Translations under genes and position numbers: made by a program
NCBI RefSeq assembly: GCF_026676115.1
Contig: NZ_JAPONB010000007.1
Span: 124,001-188,000 of the forward strand
Length of the DNA stretch: 64,000 bases
From: Salinimicrobium sp. TH3
Lineage (GTDB): Bacteria > Bacteroidota > Bacteroidia > Flavobacteriales > Flavobacteriaceae
Direction: 5' to 3'
The notes under the pieces: model-generated
Databases searched by the model: none
What the model saw: the letters and a program-made list of their open reading frames with translations, nothing else
What the model was told of the DNA's origin: nothing
Shown here: in pieces, positions 1 to 7,944 of the stretch
Position numbering within the stretch: the first letter of the stretch is position 1
Layout: each line of letters begins with the position of its first letter

Positions 1-1
1 A

Positions 2-832
2 CTGGAATATTTTAAGGTCTCAGAAGATGACCGAGGGCTGACCAGACAAAGAAATCTGGGAATAGAAAAACTTGATGTATCTTCTAATATTATATGTTTT
101 CTGGATGATGACATCATCCTTTCTCCTGATTATTTTAAAGAACTCATGGGGACATATGACAGATATCAGGATGCAATTGGAGTAGGTGGTTACATTCTGG
201 ATGAGGTGGAATGGAAAATCTCTGAATTTCATATTCCCTTGGGATTCCATGAATATACATTGGATGGGTGGAAAAGAAAACTTGGCAGCCGCAATCTGCT
301 TCGCAAGAGATTGGCACTGTTAAGTGATCAACCTCCGGGAGTTATGCCTTCTTTTTCGAACGGACTTTCAATCAGCTTTTTACCGCCTTCGGGGAAGACC
401 TATCCTGTTGAATATTTTATGGGTGGAGTGGCGTCCTACCGGAAAGAACTGTTTAATAAAATAGCTTTCTCTGAATTTTTTGAAGGATACGGACTATATG
501 AAGATTTAGATTTTTGCCTCCGGGCTTCAGAAGTGGGTCATCTTTATGTAAATACCCGCGCCCGAGTTCACCATTATCATGAAAAGGGCGGGAGACCGAA
601 TAGTTTCAAATATGGTAAAATGGTACTGCGAAATGGGTGGTATGTATGGAGGGTCAGGTTTAAAAATCCATCTTTTTCAGCCAGATGGAAATGGCATGCT
701 ACTGCTATGCTGTTAACATTCATTAGACTATGTAACGTATTGAATACTACTAAAAAAAGAGAGGCTCTTACAGAGAGCTTGGGTAGAATCTTCGGCTGGT
801 GGAGTATTATTTGGAATAAACCAAAACCCTAA
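2..832 (+). CDS. Family 2 glycosyltransferase, 5' end outside the window
   Basis: The reading frame is open from base 2 with no start codon, so the N-terminus lies left of the window; 276 residues are visible. The fragment begins in a GT-A fold: an RGLTRQRN segment, then a hydrophobic strand ending in the acidic triplet DDD (fragment residues 35-37), the nucleotide-sugar and metal site of GT2 enzymes. Further on, a GGxxSYR stretch and an EDLDFCLRA motif (the ED of the acceptor/base region) are typical of this family. The C-terminal part is basic and amphipathic and may lie on the membrane. It probably adds one sugar to a lipid-linked glycan in the cytoplasm. Donor and acceptor cannot be read from the sequence. 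It is the first of a run of glycan genes on the same strand. Confidence 0.9.
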   Translation: MEYFKVSEDDRGLTRQRNLGIEKLDVSSNIICFLDDDIILSPDYFKELMGTYDRYQDAIGVGGYILDEVEWKISEFHIPLGFHEYTLDGWKRKLGSRNLLRKRLALLSDQPPGVMPSFSNGLSISFLPPSGKTYPVEYFMGGVASYRKELFNKIAFSEFFEGYGLYEDLDFCLRASEVGHLYVNTRARVHHYHEKGGRPNSFKYGKMVLRNGWYVWRVRFKNPSFSARWKWHATAMLLTFIRLCNVLNTTKKREALTESLGRIFGWWSIIWNKPKP

Positions 833-867
833 CGTACGATGGAAAAAGCTGTGGAAAATAGACTACG

Positions 868-2115
868 ATGAAATTCGGAATCATTACTTACTTACCACAT
901 AAAGAGAATAAAGACGAGTATTATTCTTACGCGCCTTATATTTCAGAGATGAACATGTGGCTAAAAAACATAGTAAAAACATTAGTTGCGGCACCAAAAA
1001 CTCCTGGTTTTCCTACTCAAATTGAGACTGCCTATTCTGAAAGTGAAATTGAATTTTACCAAATACCAGGTATGAATTTCACTAACCCTGAGAACATCGT
1101 TGCATCTCTACGAAATTTCCCCGCTGTAATTGTGGGTGTCTGGAAAGTAATGAAAAGGGCAGATCATCTTCATCTGCGCTGCCCGGGCAACGTTAGTCTG
1201 ATAGGCTGTTTTCTTCAGATATTTTTCCCCCGAAAACCTAAAACAGCAAAATATGCAGGAAATTGGGATCCGGAGGCAAGGCAGCCATGGTCATACAAGC
1301 TTCAAAAATGGCTTTTAAGCAATACATTTTTGACGCGGAATATGGAGGTGCTTGTGTACGGAGACTGGCCCGGACAATCCAAGAATGTAAAGCCCTTTTT
1401 TACCGCAAGTTTTTCTGAAAGAGAAAAAAACGAGGTAAGGGATAAGAAATTTGAAGCTCCATTTACTTTTTTATTCGTAGGGAACCTGGTTGAAGGAAAG
1501 CGACCCTTGGAGGCGATAAAAATTGTGGAAAAATTGAATTTCTCGGAAAGAAGAGGCATGGATTCAGATTCGGAAATCTCCGCAGATTTTGATTCTCAAA
1601 ACCGCTCTTCCGACCGGTTTTTTCTTACAATTTACGGAGATGGTCCGGAAAGGGAACGGCTGGAGGAATACTGCCGACGGAAGGATTTAGAGAATTTGAT
1701 ACATTTTAAAGGAAATCGTCCGTTACAGGAATTAAAAAATGCCTATCAAAAAGCTCATTTTCTGATCCTGCCTTCAAGATCTGAAGGTTGGCCTAAGGCC
1801 ATTGCCGAAGGCATGTTCTTTGGATGCATTCCCATCGCAACGTCAGTGAGTTGTGTGCCGTGGATGTTGGGGGGAGGTTCCAGGGGAATTCTTTTAAAAA
1901 ATCAACAGCCAGTGCGGATTGGACAGGAAGTAGAAAAAATTTTAAAATTATTAGCTGATCAGGAAAAAATGAAAATGATGTCCGATGGTGCAAAAGAGTG
2001 GAGTCAGAAATATACTCTGGAGAAATTTGAAGCGGCACTTAAGGAAGTTTTAAAGACGTCGAATGGCAAAAGTATCTCTCCCAAAGGGAGAGATTTGGGT
2101 GTAGGATGCGAGTAA
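868..2115 (+). CDS. GT4-type glycosyltransferase
   Basis: A 415-residue GT-B glycosyltransferase. The C-terminal half has the group 1 (GT4) signature: a TFLFVGNLVEGKRP strand, a TIYGDGPERERLE segment, and the E-x7-E motif at E306 and E314 (EGWPKAIAE), which binds the sugar-nucleotide donor. The N-terminal acceptor domain is less conserved. Two oddities are visible. First, about 24 Ser/Asp-rich residues (roughly 228-252) interrupt the usual junction before the TIYGDG strand. Second, the last dozen residues are encoded by a perfect hairpin at 2074-2094 that resembles intergenic repeats. The stop overlaps the next gene's start by 10 bases, so the two are probably translationally coupled. Sugar specificity is unknown. 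Confidence 0.88.
   Translation: MKFGIITYLPHKENKDEYYSYAPYISEMNMWLKNIVKTLVAAPKTPGFPTQIETAYSESEIEFYQIPGMNFTNPENIVASLRNFPAVIVGVWKVMKRADHLHLRCPGNVSLIGCFLQIFFPRKPKTAKYAGNWDPEARQPWSYKLQKWLLSNTFLTRNMEVLVYGDWPGQSKNVKPFFTASFSEREKNEVRDKKFEAPFTFLFVGNLVEGKRPLEAIKIVEKLNFSERRGMDSDSEISADFDSQNRSSDRFFLTIYGDGPERERLEEYCRRKDLENLIHFKGNRPLQELKNAYQKAHFLILPSRSEGWPKAIAEGMFFGCIPIATSVSCVPWMLGGGSRGILLKNQQPVRIGQEVEKILKLLADQEKMKMMSDGAKEWSQKYTLEKFEAALKEVLKTSNGKSISPKGRDLGVGCE
2074..2094. repeat. Perfect hairpin inside the 3' end of a glycosyltransferase gene
   Basis: ATCTCTCCC, AAA, GGGAGAGAT: a 9-bp perfect stem with a 3-base loop. It lies in the final codons of the 868-2115 gene and 11 bases before the ATG at 2106. No T-run follows, so it is not a canonical terminator. 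It resembles the purine/pyrimidine palindromes found between genes elsewhere in the window. Confidence 0.7.
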
Positions 2116-3173
2116 TTCAACTTATAGATTCATTGAGAAGTGGCGGCGCTGAGAGAATGGCGGTGAATTATGCCAATGCATTAGCCAAGCGGATCGACGA
2201 ATCCTACTTGTGCTGTACCCGCATGGAAGGCTTATTAAAAAAGAAGCTTTCTCCTGAGGTAGGATATCTTTTCCTTGATAAAAAGAAAACCTTGGATATA
2301 AAAGCTTTTCGGAAGCTCCGAAGATTTGTGAAAGAGCATAAGATTGACCTTATTCAAGCCCATAGTAGTTCCTGGTTCCTGGCGTTGATGATCAAGTGGA
2401 GTCTTCCAAGGGTGAAGTTGATATGGCATGATCATTATGGAAGGGAGCTGCAAGGTCGTAAAGTTGGAATCTTAAAATATGCTTCCAAAAACTTTGATGG
2501 CATTCTTTCGGTTAATTCTGAGCTTCTAGAGTGGTCAAAAAAGAATTTACGTAGTAAAAAGATTGCCTATTTCAGAAATTTCCTTTTGAATGACCAGAGA
2601 ATCCCTGAAGATATAGATTACAAGAACTTCATTCATGGTTCGGTTTTTAATATAATCTGCCTGGCAAATTTGCGCCCTCAAAAGGATCATCTTAATTTAC
2701 TTAAGGCTTTTAAAATTGTCTCAGAGAACCATGCCAAGACTTCACTTCATTTGGTGGGGAAGGATGAAAATGACGAATACTCCAAAAGTATACGAGATTT
2801 CATTGCATCTAACGCTCTGGAAGAAAAAGTGTTTATCTATGGCGAGCAAGAAAAGGTAGAATTCTTTTTAGGACAAGCGGACCTTGGGATTCTTTCTTCT
2901 GTTTCAGAGGGCTTGCCTCTGGCCCTACTGGAATATGGTAGAGCAGGTTTGCCGGTAGTGAGTACAAAAGTAGGGCAGTGTGAGGAAATTCTCCGGGAGA
3001 AGGGCTTATTAGCTCCTCCAGGTGATTCTTTAAAGCTTGCAGAGTGTATTTGTCACTACATAGAAAAGGAGGAATCTCGAAAATCAGATGCAGCATCTTT
3101 TAAACGTTATGTAAAGGAAGAATTTTCAGAAGAAGTTGTGATGTCCTCTTATATAACTTATTTTAATCAATAG
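2106..3173 (+). CDS. GT4-type glycosyltransferase
   Basis: A 355-residue GT-B enzyme. The N-terminus MRVIQLIDSLRSGGAERM is the acceptor-domain nucleotide-fold opening of GT4 enzymes. The donor domain shows NLRPQKDHLNLLKAF, a VFIYGEQE segment and the E-x7-E motif at E268 and E276 (SEGLPLALLE), followed by GLPVVSTKVGQCEEIL. Length is normal for the family. It begins inside the end of the preceding glycosyltransferase gene (10-base overlap). It is likely cytoplasmic, acting on an undecaprenyl-linked acceptor. The sugar is not predictable. Confidence 0.9.
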   Translation: MRVIQLIDSLRSGGAERMAVNYANALAKRIDESYLCCTRMEGLLKKKLSPEVGYLFLDKKKTLDIKAFRKLRRFVKEHKIDLIQAHSSSWFLALMIKWSLPRVKLIWHDHYGRELQGRKVGILKYASKNFDGILSVNSELLEWSKKNLRSKKIAYFRNFLLNDQRIPEDIDYKNFIHGSVFNIICLANLRPQKDHLNLLKAFKIVSENHAKTSLHLVGKDENDEYSKSIRDFIASNALEEKVFIYGEQEKVEFFLGQADLGILSSVSEGLPLALLEYGRAGLPVVSTKVGQCEEILREKGLLAPPGDSLKLAECICHYIEKEESRKSDAASFKRYVKEEFSEEVVMSSYITYFNQ

Positions 3174-3276
3174 TCAAAGATCAAGAACACCATTGGCTGT
3201 CTTATTTTTATTCTAAGTGAAAATAAAAACCACAATGAAGTTTTTGTTATAATTGCAAAATATTGAGTGCAGGGTA

Positions 3277-4680
3277 ATGATCAAAGCAACTAACCTATCG
3301 AGATCACAGAAAAAAGTTTTACATTGGCTGGTAAGTATAAAATATGCGAAGTTACTTCTTTTGCACTTCGCTATGGCTTTATTGATCTATGTGCACAGAC
3401 CTTCCGCGCAATTTTTGCTTTTCGGAGTGCTTATATTTTTTTTAGTTTACATTTTCCAAAGCAGAAACAAAAATAATGAAGCATTAATGGCTGCGGCCTA
3501 TATTGCAGGGGCGGAGGTTTTTTTCAGGATGAATGGAGGAATGATTTTTTATGAAACGGGAAAATATTCTGTTATTCTTTTCCTCCTAATTGGTCTTTTT
3601 TTTAAAGGATCTTCATCAAAAACTACTCCTTTTTGGATTTATTTGCTAATTCTTGTTCCAGGAATTGTTATTGCTTCTCAAACTCTAAGTTATGAAGTAG
3701 TATTTCGAAAGGCTATAGCATTTAATCTGAGTGGGCCGGTATGTCTGGGGGTAGCTGCTGTTTATTGTTACTACAAAAAAGTGTCGCTCTGGCAGTTTGA
3801 TAGGATTTTGTTGATGTTGCTTCTGCCTCTGATCGCTAATATGTTTTATCTTTTTCTGTACACGCCCAGTATCAGTGAATCACTCTCAACAGGAACAAAT
3901 TCAAATTTTGCCGCTTCTGGGGGTTATGGTCCCAACCAAATTTCTACAGTAATGGGATTGGGCGCGTTTCTTCTTTGCACTCGGTTGTTCACCATTAAGA
4001 GTAGAGTTATCAATGTCATTGATCTTGTTCTGTTCGGCTTGATGAGTTATAGGGCTCTTGTCACATTCTCAAGAGGAGGGGTACTTACTGGAGTAATTTG
4101 CATTGTCTGTTTTTTGATACTCCTGTACTACAAAAGACCAGATAGGGAAAAGGCCGCAGTGGTGAAGAAGATTATTGTTGCATCAGGAACTGGATTAATT
4201 ATCTGGATGTTCAGTACTATCGCAACCAACGATTTGCTTCTTTATCGCTATACTAATCGTGATGCTGCGGGGAAACTGGAACAAGATATTACAACAGGAA
4301 GAGCTGAATTAATTTCCACAGAACTACAAGGGTTCTATTATAATCCACTGGTAGGAGTAGGTGTCGGAAAAGCAAAAGAATTCCGAATGGAGGAGACGGG
4401 TGTTGAAACCGCCTCACATAATGAAATTAGCCGTTTACTTTCAGAACATGGTTTGTTAGGTCTTTTAGCCATCCTAATTCTTATATTTGTCCCCATAATT
4501 TTTTGGACAAAGTTTAAAAACAATTATTATTTTTTGGCGTTCTTAGCCTTCTGGTTCCTCACCATCAACCATTCGGCGATGAGAATTGCCCTGCCGGCAT
4601 TTGTTTATGGGCTTGCTCTGTTATATATTGTTGATGATAATAAGAGGCCGGTTCATAAGAAAAAAATAGAGGCGCAATAA
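3277..4680 (+). CDS. O-antigen ligase/polymerase (Wzy/WaaL-like) membrane protein
   Basis: About 467 residues with ten or more hydrophobic helices, and a larger non-membrane loop before the last helices that contains TGRAELISTE...NPLVGVGVG and a SHNE segment, the pattern of the Wzy_C / O-antigen ligase domain. Such proteins polymerise repeat units at the periplasmic face or ligate glycan to an acceptor. The sequence alone does not separate the two roles. The frame extends upstream to a TTG at 3253, but the ATG at 3277, preceded by a purine-rich AGGGTA, is the better start. It sits between glycosyltransferase genes, as polymerases usually do in such clusters. Confidence 0.85.
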   Translation: MIKATNLSRSQKKVLHWLVSIKYAKLLLLHFAMALLIYVHRPSAQFLLFGVLIFFLVYIFQSRNKNNEALMAAAYIAGAEVFFRMNGGMIFYETGKYSVILFLLIGLFFKGSSSKTTPFWIYLLILVPGIVIASQTLSYEVVFRKAIAFNLSGPVCLGVAAVYCYYKKVSLWQFDRILLMLLLPLIANMFYLFLYTPSISESLSTGTNSNFAASGGYGPNQISTVMGLGAFLLCTRLFTIKSRVINVIDLVLFGLMSYRALVTFSRGGVLTGVICIVCFLILLYYKRPDREKAAVVKKIIVASGTGLIIWMFSTIATNDLLLYRYTNRDAAGKLEQDITTGRAELISTELQGFYYNPLVGVGVGKAKEFRMEETGVETASHNEISRLLSEHGLLGLLAILILIFVPIIFWTKFKNNYYFLAFLAFWFLTINHSAMRIALPAFVYGLALLYIVDDNKRPVHKKKIEAQ

Positions 4681-4711
4681 GTAGATGGGCTGGCGCTGTT
4701 ATAAATAGTTA

Positions 4712-5728
4712 ATGAAAAAAAGAATTCTTTATATAGGTAACAATCTTTCCAATCCCACCTTTACCGCTACCTATATTTCTTTTTTCAGTGAAGTATTAAA
4801 GCAGGAAGGGTATTGGGTAAAGACGGCATCGGGAAAGGATAATAAAGCACTGCGGCTGATGGAGATGCTCTCCCTTATCTGGACAAACCGCAAACAAACT
4901 GATGTTGTTCTTATCGACACTTACGGGGCCCAGAATTTCTATTATGCTTATAGCATTGGTAAGTTATGTCAGCAGCTCAAGCTGCCTTATATTCCAATCT
5001 TACACGGCGGGAATTTAAAAGAACGCCTGGACAAATCTCCAAACCTTACCAAGTCCCTCTTTGGCAACGCCAGGATCAATGTAGCACCTTCTCACTTCTT
5101 ATTTGATATTTTTGTGGATCACGGTTTTTCGAACTCCCGGATCATTCCCAATTCTATAACCCTGGAGAATTACCCTTTTAAAGAGAGGAAGACTTTTAAA
5201 CCAAATTTCCTTTGGGTACGCAGGTTCCAGGAGCGATACAATCCGCTAATGGCAATAAAAGTTTTAGAACAGGTTTACAAAAAACATCCCGAAGCTAAAA
5301 TGTGTATGGTGGGCCCCGAGAAAGATGGCTCTCTTGCCAACTGTAAGGAGTATGCAAAGCAAAAAAACTTGCCTATAGAATTTCCTGGAAAGATGAAAAA
5401 GAAAGATTGGGCAGCACTCTCTTTGGATTACGATTTTTTCATCAACTCCACAGATGTCGATAACACGCCAATAAGTGTTATTGAAGCCATGGCCCTGGGC
5501 CTCCCCGTCATTTCCACCGATGTCGGCGGCATGCCATATCTCATAGGCAACGGCAAAGATGGTATTCTCGTGCCACAGAACGATGTCTCCGCTATGGTCG
5601 CTGCTATAGAAGATCTGCTCCAGAATCCTGAAAAATGTGAGCTAATCGCAAAAGCGGCTTATGAGAAAGTCAGAAAGTTTGATTGGGAGATCGTGAAGGA
5701 GGAGTGGATCTCTGTTTTGAATGAATAA
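4712..5728 (+). CDS. GT4-type glycosyltransferase, paralogue of the 6088-7101 gene
   Basis: 338 residues, GT-B fold. It opens with KKRILYIGNNLS and has a PILHGGNL segment, IIPNSITLENYPF at the domain linker, FLWVRRF at the start of the donor domain, and an acidic motif in DNTPISVIEAMALGLPVISTDVGG. The gene at 6088-7101 is similar along the whole length (same IPILHGG, VIEAMAL and FDWE segments), so the pair arose by duplication. The acceptor domains differ more than the donor domains, as expected if the two enzymes use the same donor class on different acceptors. The product is cytoplasmic or membrane-associated. Confidence 0.9.
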   Translation: MKKRILYIGNNLSNPTFTATYISFFSEVLKQEGYWVKTASGKDNKALRLMEMLSLIWTNRKQTDVVLIDTYGAQNFYYAYSIGKLCQQLKLPYIPILHGGNLKERLDKSPNLTKSLFGNARINVAPSHFLFDIFVDHGFSNSRIIPNSITLENYPFKERKTFKPNFLWVRRFQERYNPLMAIKVLEQVYKKHPEAKMCMVGPEKDGSLANCKEYAKQKNLPIEFPGKMKKKDWAALSLDYDFFINSTDVDNTPISVIEAMALGLPVISTDVGGMPYLIGNGKDGILVPQNDVSAMVAAIEDLLQNPEKCELIAKAAYEKVRKFDWEIVKEEWISVLNE

Positions 5729-5844
5729 GGTGTAAAAGCACCAAATTCCGAGCACCAAATTCCAAATGACCGGCAAAGATTTAAGCGAAGGAGGGATCGG
5801 CATCAAGCTGAAAGCAATCAAATTTCAATATGCTGCTTGTTATA

Positions 5845-6058
5845 AGAATGTAAAGCGGCCTATCGAAAATTTTGCGTGAAAATTGAAAGGAGTGAGCCGT
5901 AAAATTTTAGGCTGTTTGAGCGTTTTAAATTATCATTTTAGAAAGAATTTTTCCCGCGAGTTCCTAAAATTTAGGCTACGAATGAAAATTTTAACAATAT
6001 TTTCGTAAGCCTAGATTTTTTGGTTCTTTTTCATCAATGGAAAAAGAACAGAAAGAAA
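5845..6058. repeat. Intergenic structured repeat upstream of a glycosyltransferase
   Basis: The gap between the two paralogous glycosyltransferases (5729-6087) has no gene. Its first part holds a small direct repeat (AGCACCAAATTCC twice around 5738-5765). The rest is AT-rich, with TAAAATTTTAGGC and CCTAAAATTTAGGC blocks in two places, and it ends in CATCAATGGAAAAAGAAC. I believe similar sequences recur between flavobacterial genes. That is recollection, not a search. It supplies an ATG at 6037 that falsely extends the downstream frame. Confidence 0.5.
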
Positions 6059-6087
6059 ATTTCATATTTTTACTTCAGCTTCTTCAA

Positions 6088-7101
6088 ATGCAGAACCTGA
6101 TCTATATTGGAAATAAACTTCGTTCCCGCGGCGGTACCCCCACCTCCATTGATACTCTGGCTCCACTACTCAGAAAAGAAGGCTTTGAAGTAAAAACAGC
6201 CTCAGCAAAAAAGAACAAACTCCTTCGCCTGGCAGATATGCTCCGGCTGGTGTACAAAAACAGAAAAACTACCGATTACGTCCTTATCGATACCTACAGC
6301 ACCCAAAACTTCTGGTACGCTTATGCAGTTGCCCGGCTTTGCCAAAGACTGGATCTTAAATATATTCCTATCCTACACGGCGGGGAACTTCCCGCCCGAC
6401 TTGACCGCTCTCCCGGTGCTTCAAAAAAGCTATTTGGGAAGGCTTTTATAAATGTAGCCCCCTCTCTGTATATGAAGACCATTTTTCAGCAGGCGGGATT
6501 TTCTAATGTAAAGTATATTCCGAATAGTATTTCTCTGGATGACTACGATTTTAAAGAACGGGCAGAAGTTCGGCCAAAGCTGCTGTGGGTACGGGCTTTT
6601 GCAGAAATATATAATCCGCTGCAGGCAGTAAAAGTCCTGGAGCTCCTGCTCTCCGAATATCCCAATGCCGAACTCTGTATGGTAGGGCCGGTTAAAGATG
6701 ATTCCTGGAAAGAATGCATTCGATACGCCAAATTGCACCGCCTCCCGGTTCGCTTTCCCGGGAGATTACCAAAAGACGAATGGACGGCTCTCGCTGCCAG
6801 CTATGACATCTTTCTCAACACCACCAATATTGACAACACTCCGGTGAGCGTCATTGAAGCCATGGCCTTAAGTCTGCCTGTTGTCTCTACTAATGTGGGC
6901 GGACTTCCATATCTTATTTCTGCAGACATAGATGGAATTTTGATGCCACCAAATGATCCCGAACGAATGGCTGCTGCAGTTAAGAACATCCTCAGTGACC
7001 CCCAACGTTCCCTGGAAAGAACACGGGCAGCCAGGAAAAAGGTGGAAGCCTTTGACTGGGAAAGAGTGAAGGAGATGTGGAAAAGTATTTTGAGTTATTA
7101 A
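6088..7101 (+). CDS. GT4-type glycosyltransferase, paralogue of the 4712-5728 gene
   Basis: 337 residues from the chosen start, GT-B fold. It aligns along its length with the upstream paralogue: LIYIGNKL at the N-terminus, PILHGGEL, YIPNSISLDDYDF, LLWVRAF, and DNTPVSVIEAMALSLPVVSTNVGG in the donor domain. The frame is open back to an ATG at 6037, but those 17 residues come from an intergenic repeat and have no counterpart in the paralogue; the ATG at 6088 aligns with the paralogue's own start. It probably adds a sugar to the same glycan as the neighbouring enzymes. A repeat field follows downstream, so this and the sugar transferase at 7945 may be separate transcripts. Confidence 0.88.
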   Translation: MQNLIYIGNKLRSRGGTPTSIDTLAPLLRKEGFEVKTASAKKNKLLRLADMLRLVYKNRKTTDYVLIDTYSTQNFWYAYAVARLCQRLDLKYIPILHGGELPARLDRSPGASKKLFGKAFINVAPSLYMKTIFQQAGFSNVKYIPNSISLDDYDFKERAEVRPKLLWVRAFAEIYNPLQAVKVLELLLSEYPNAELCMVGPVKDDSWKECIRYAKLHRLPVRFPGRLPKDEWTALAASYDIFLNTTNIDNTPVSVIEAMALSLPVVSTNVGGLPYLISADIDGILMPPNDPERMAAAVKNILSDPQRSLERTRAARKKVEAFDWERVKEMWKSILSY

Positions 7102-7245
7102 TATAAGGAAATCAATAGCTCCAACTTCTTAGGAGAAGGAGGTGCGGATGAGCAGACAGAACCAGACCTCTGAAACAAGTTCAGGGTGACGCGCGTCTCA
7201 TTCAGCTTCCTTTAGAAGGACAATTCCTTTGGTCTGTTAAAAAGA

Positions 7246-7795
7246 GGTGATTCCCTCCCTTTAGGGCGGGGGAAAGGAATCACCGGCATGGCGATAGGAT
7301 TTCTACTCTCGAAACCTCTTCATGATTAGTTGGATTTATAAAAAAGAGGTGGTTCCCGCCCTTTAGGGCGCGGGGGAAAGGAATCACCGGCATGGCGAAA
7401 GGATTACTCATTTAAACTTTTTATTAGCCCCATTCACGGTTAGTGGGTAAACACCGAAATCTTGAATCCATGCCCACCCCGCCCTGCGGGCACCCCTCCG
7501 GAGGAGGGGAGGGAAAAATAAAGGTTTAAATTATTGTTATTAAGATTTATAAAGTAGAGGTGATTCCCTCCCTTTAGGGTGGGGAAAAGGAATCACCGGC
7601 ATGGTAGCTCTTTTAAAACAGGTGATTCCCTCCCTTTAGGGCGGGGGAAAGGAATCACCGGCATGGCGATAAGATTTCTACTCTCGAAGCCTCTTCATGA
7701 TTAGTTGGATTCATAAAAATGAGGTGATTCCCTCCCTTTAGGGCGGGGGAAAGGAATCACCGGGCTGTTGATGAGGGCGGGGGAAAGGAATCACC
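7246..7795. repeat. Field of REP-like hairpins (GGTGATTCC ... GGAATCACC)
   Basis: Five full copies (7246-7284, 7348-7388, 7559-7597, 7621-7659, 7723-7761) and one half copy (7774-7795) of a ~39-bp palindrome. Outer arms are GGTGATTCC / GGAATCACC. Inner arms are CCCTCCC or CCCGCCC against GGGCGGG around TTTA. In copy 2 the outer arm has one change (GGTGGTTCC). Copies 1 and 4 also share about 60 bp of 3' flank (TTTCTACTCTCGAA... TTCATGATTAG), so a larger ~100-bp unit was duplicated. The whole gap 7102-7944 contains only this and one GC-rich element. No gene or transposase is visible. Confidence 0.85.
7471..7516. repeat. GC-rich palindromic element, copy 1 of 2
   Basis: A CCCACCCCG-CCCTGCGGGC-ACCCCTCC segment followed by GGAGGGGAGGGAAAAATAAA. 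A close copy sits at 23805-23850. The CCCTGCGGG core and the CCCCTCC / GGAGGGG arms can fold. There is no coding content. Confidence 0.7.
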
Positions 7796-7944
7796 GGCAT
7801 AGCAAAAGCTATCACGGTACTTAACAGGTTCCATAAAATTTTCCGATAGTCGAAAAAAAATTTTGTAGAAGGTTAATATTTATTACTTTAACATCATATT
7901 AGGTCCCTCCTCACATGTTTATTTAACCAACCGATAAGCAGCAC

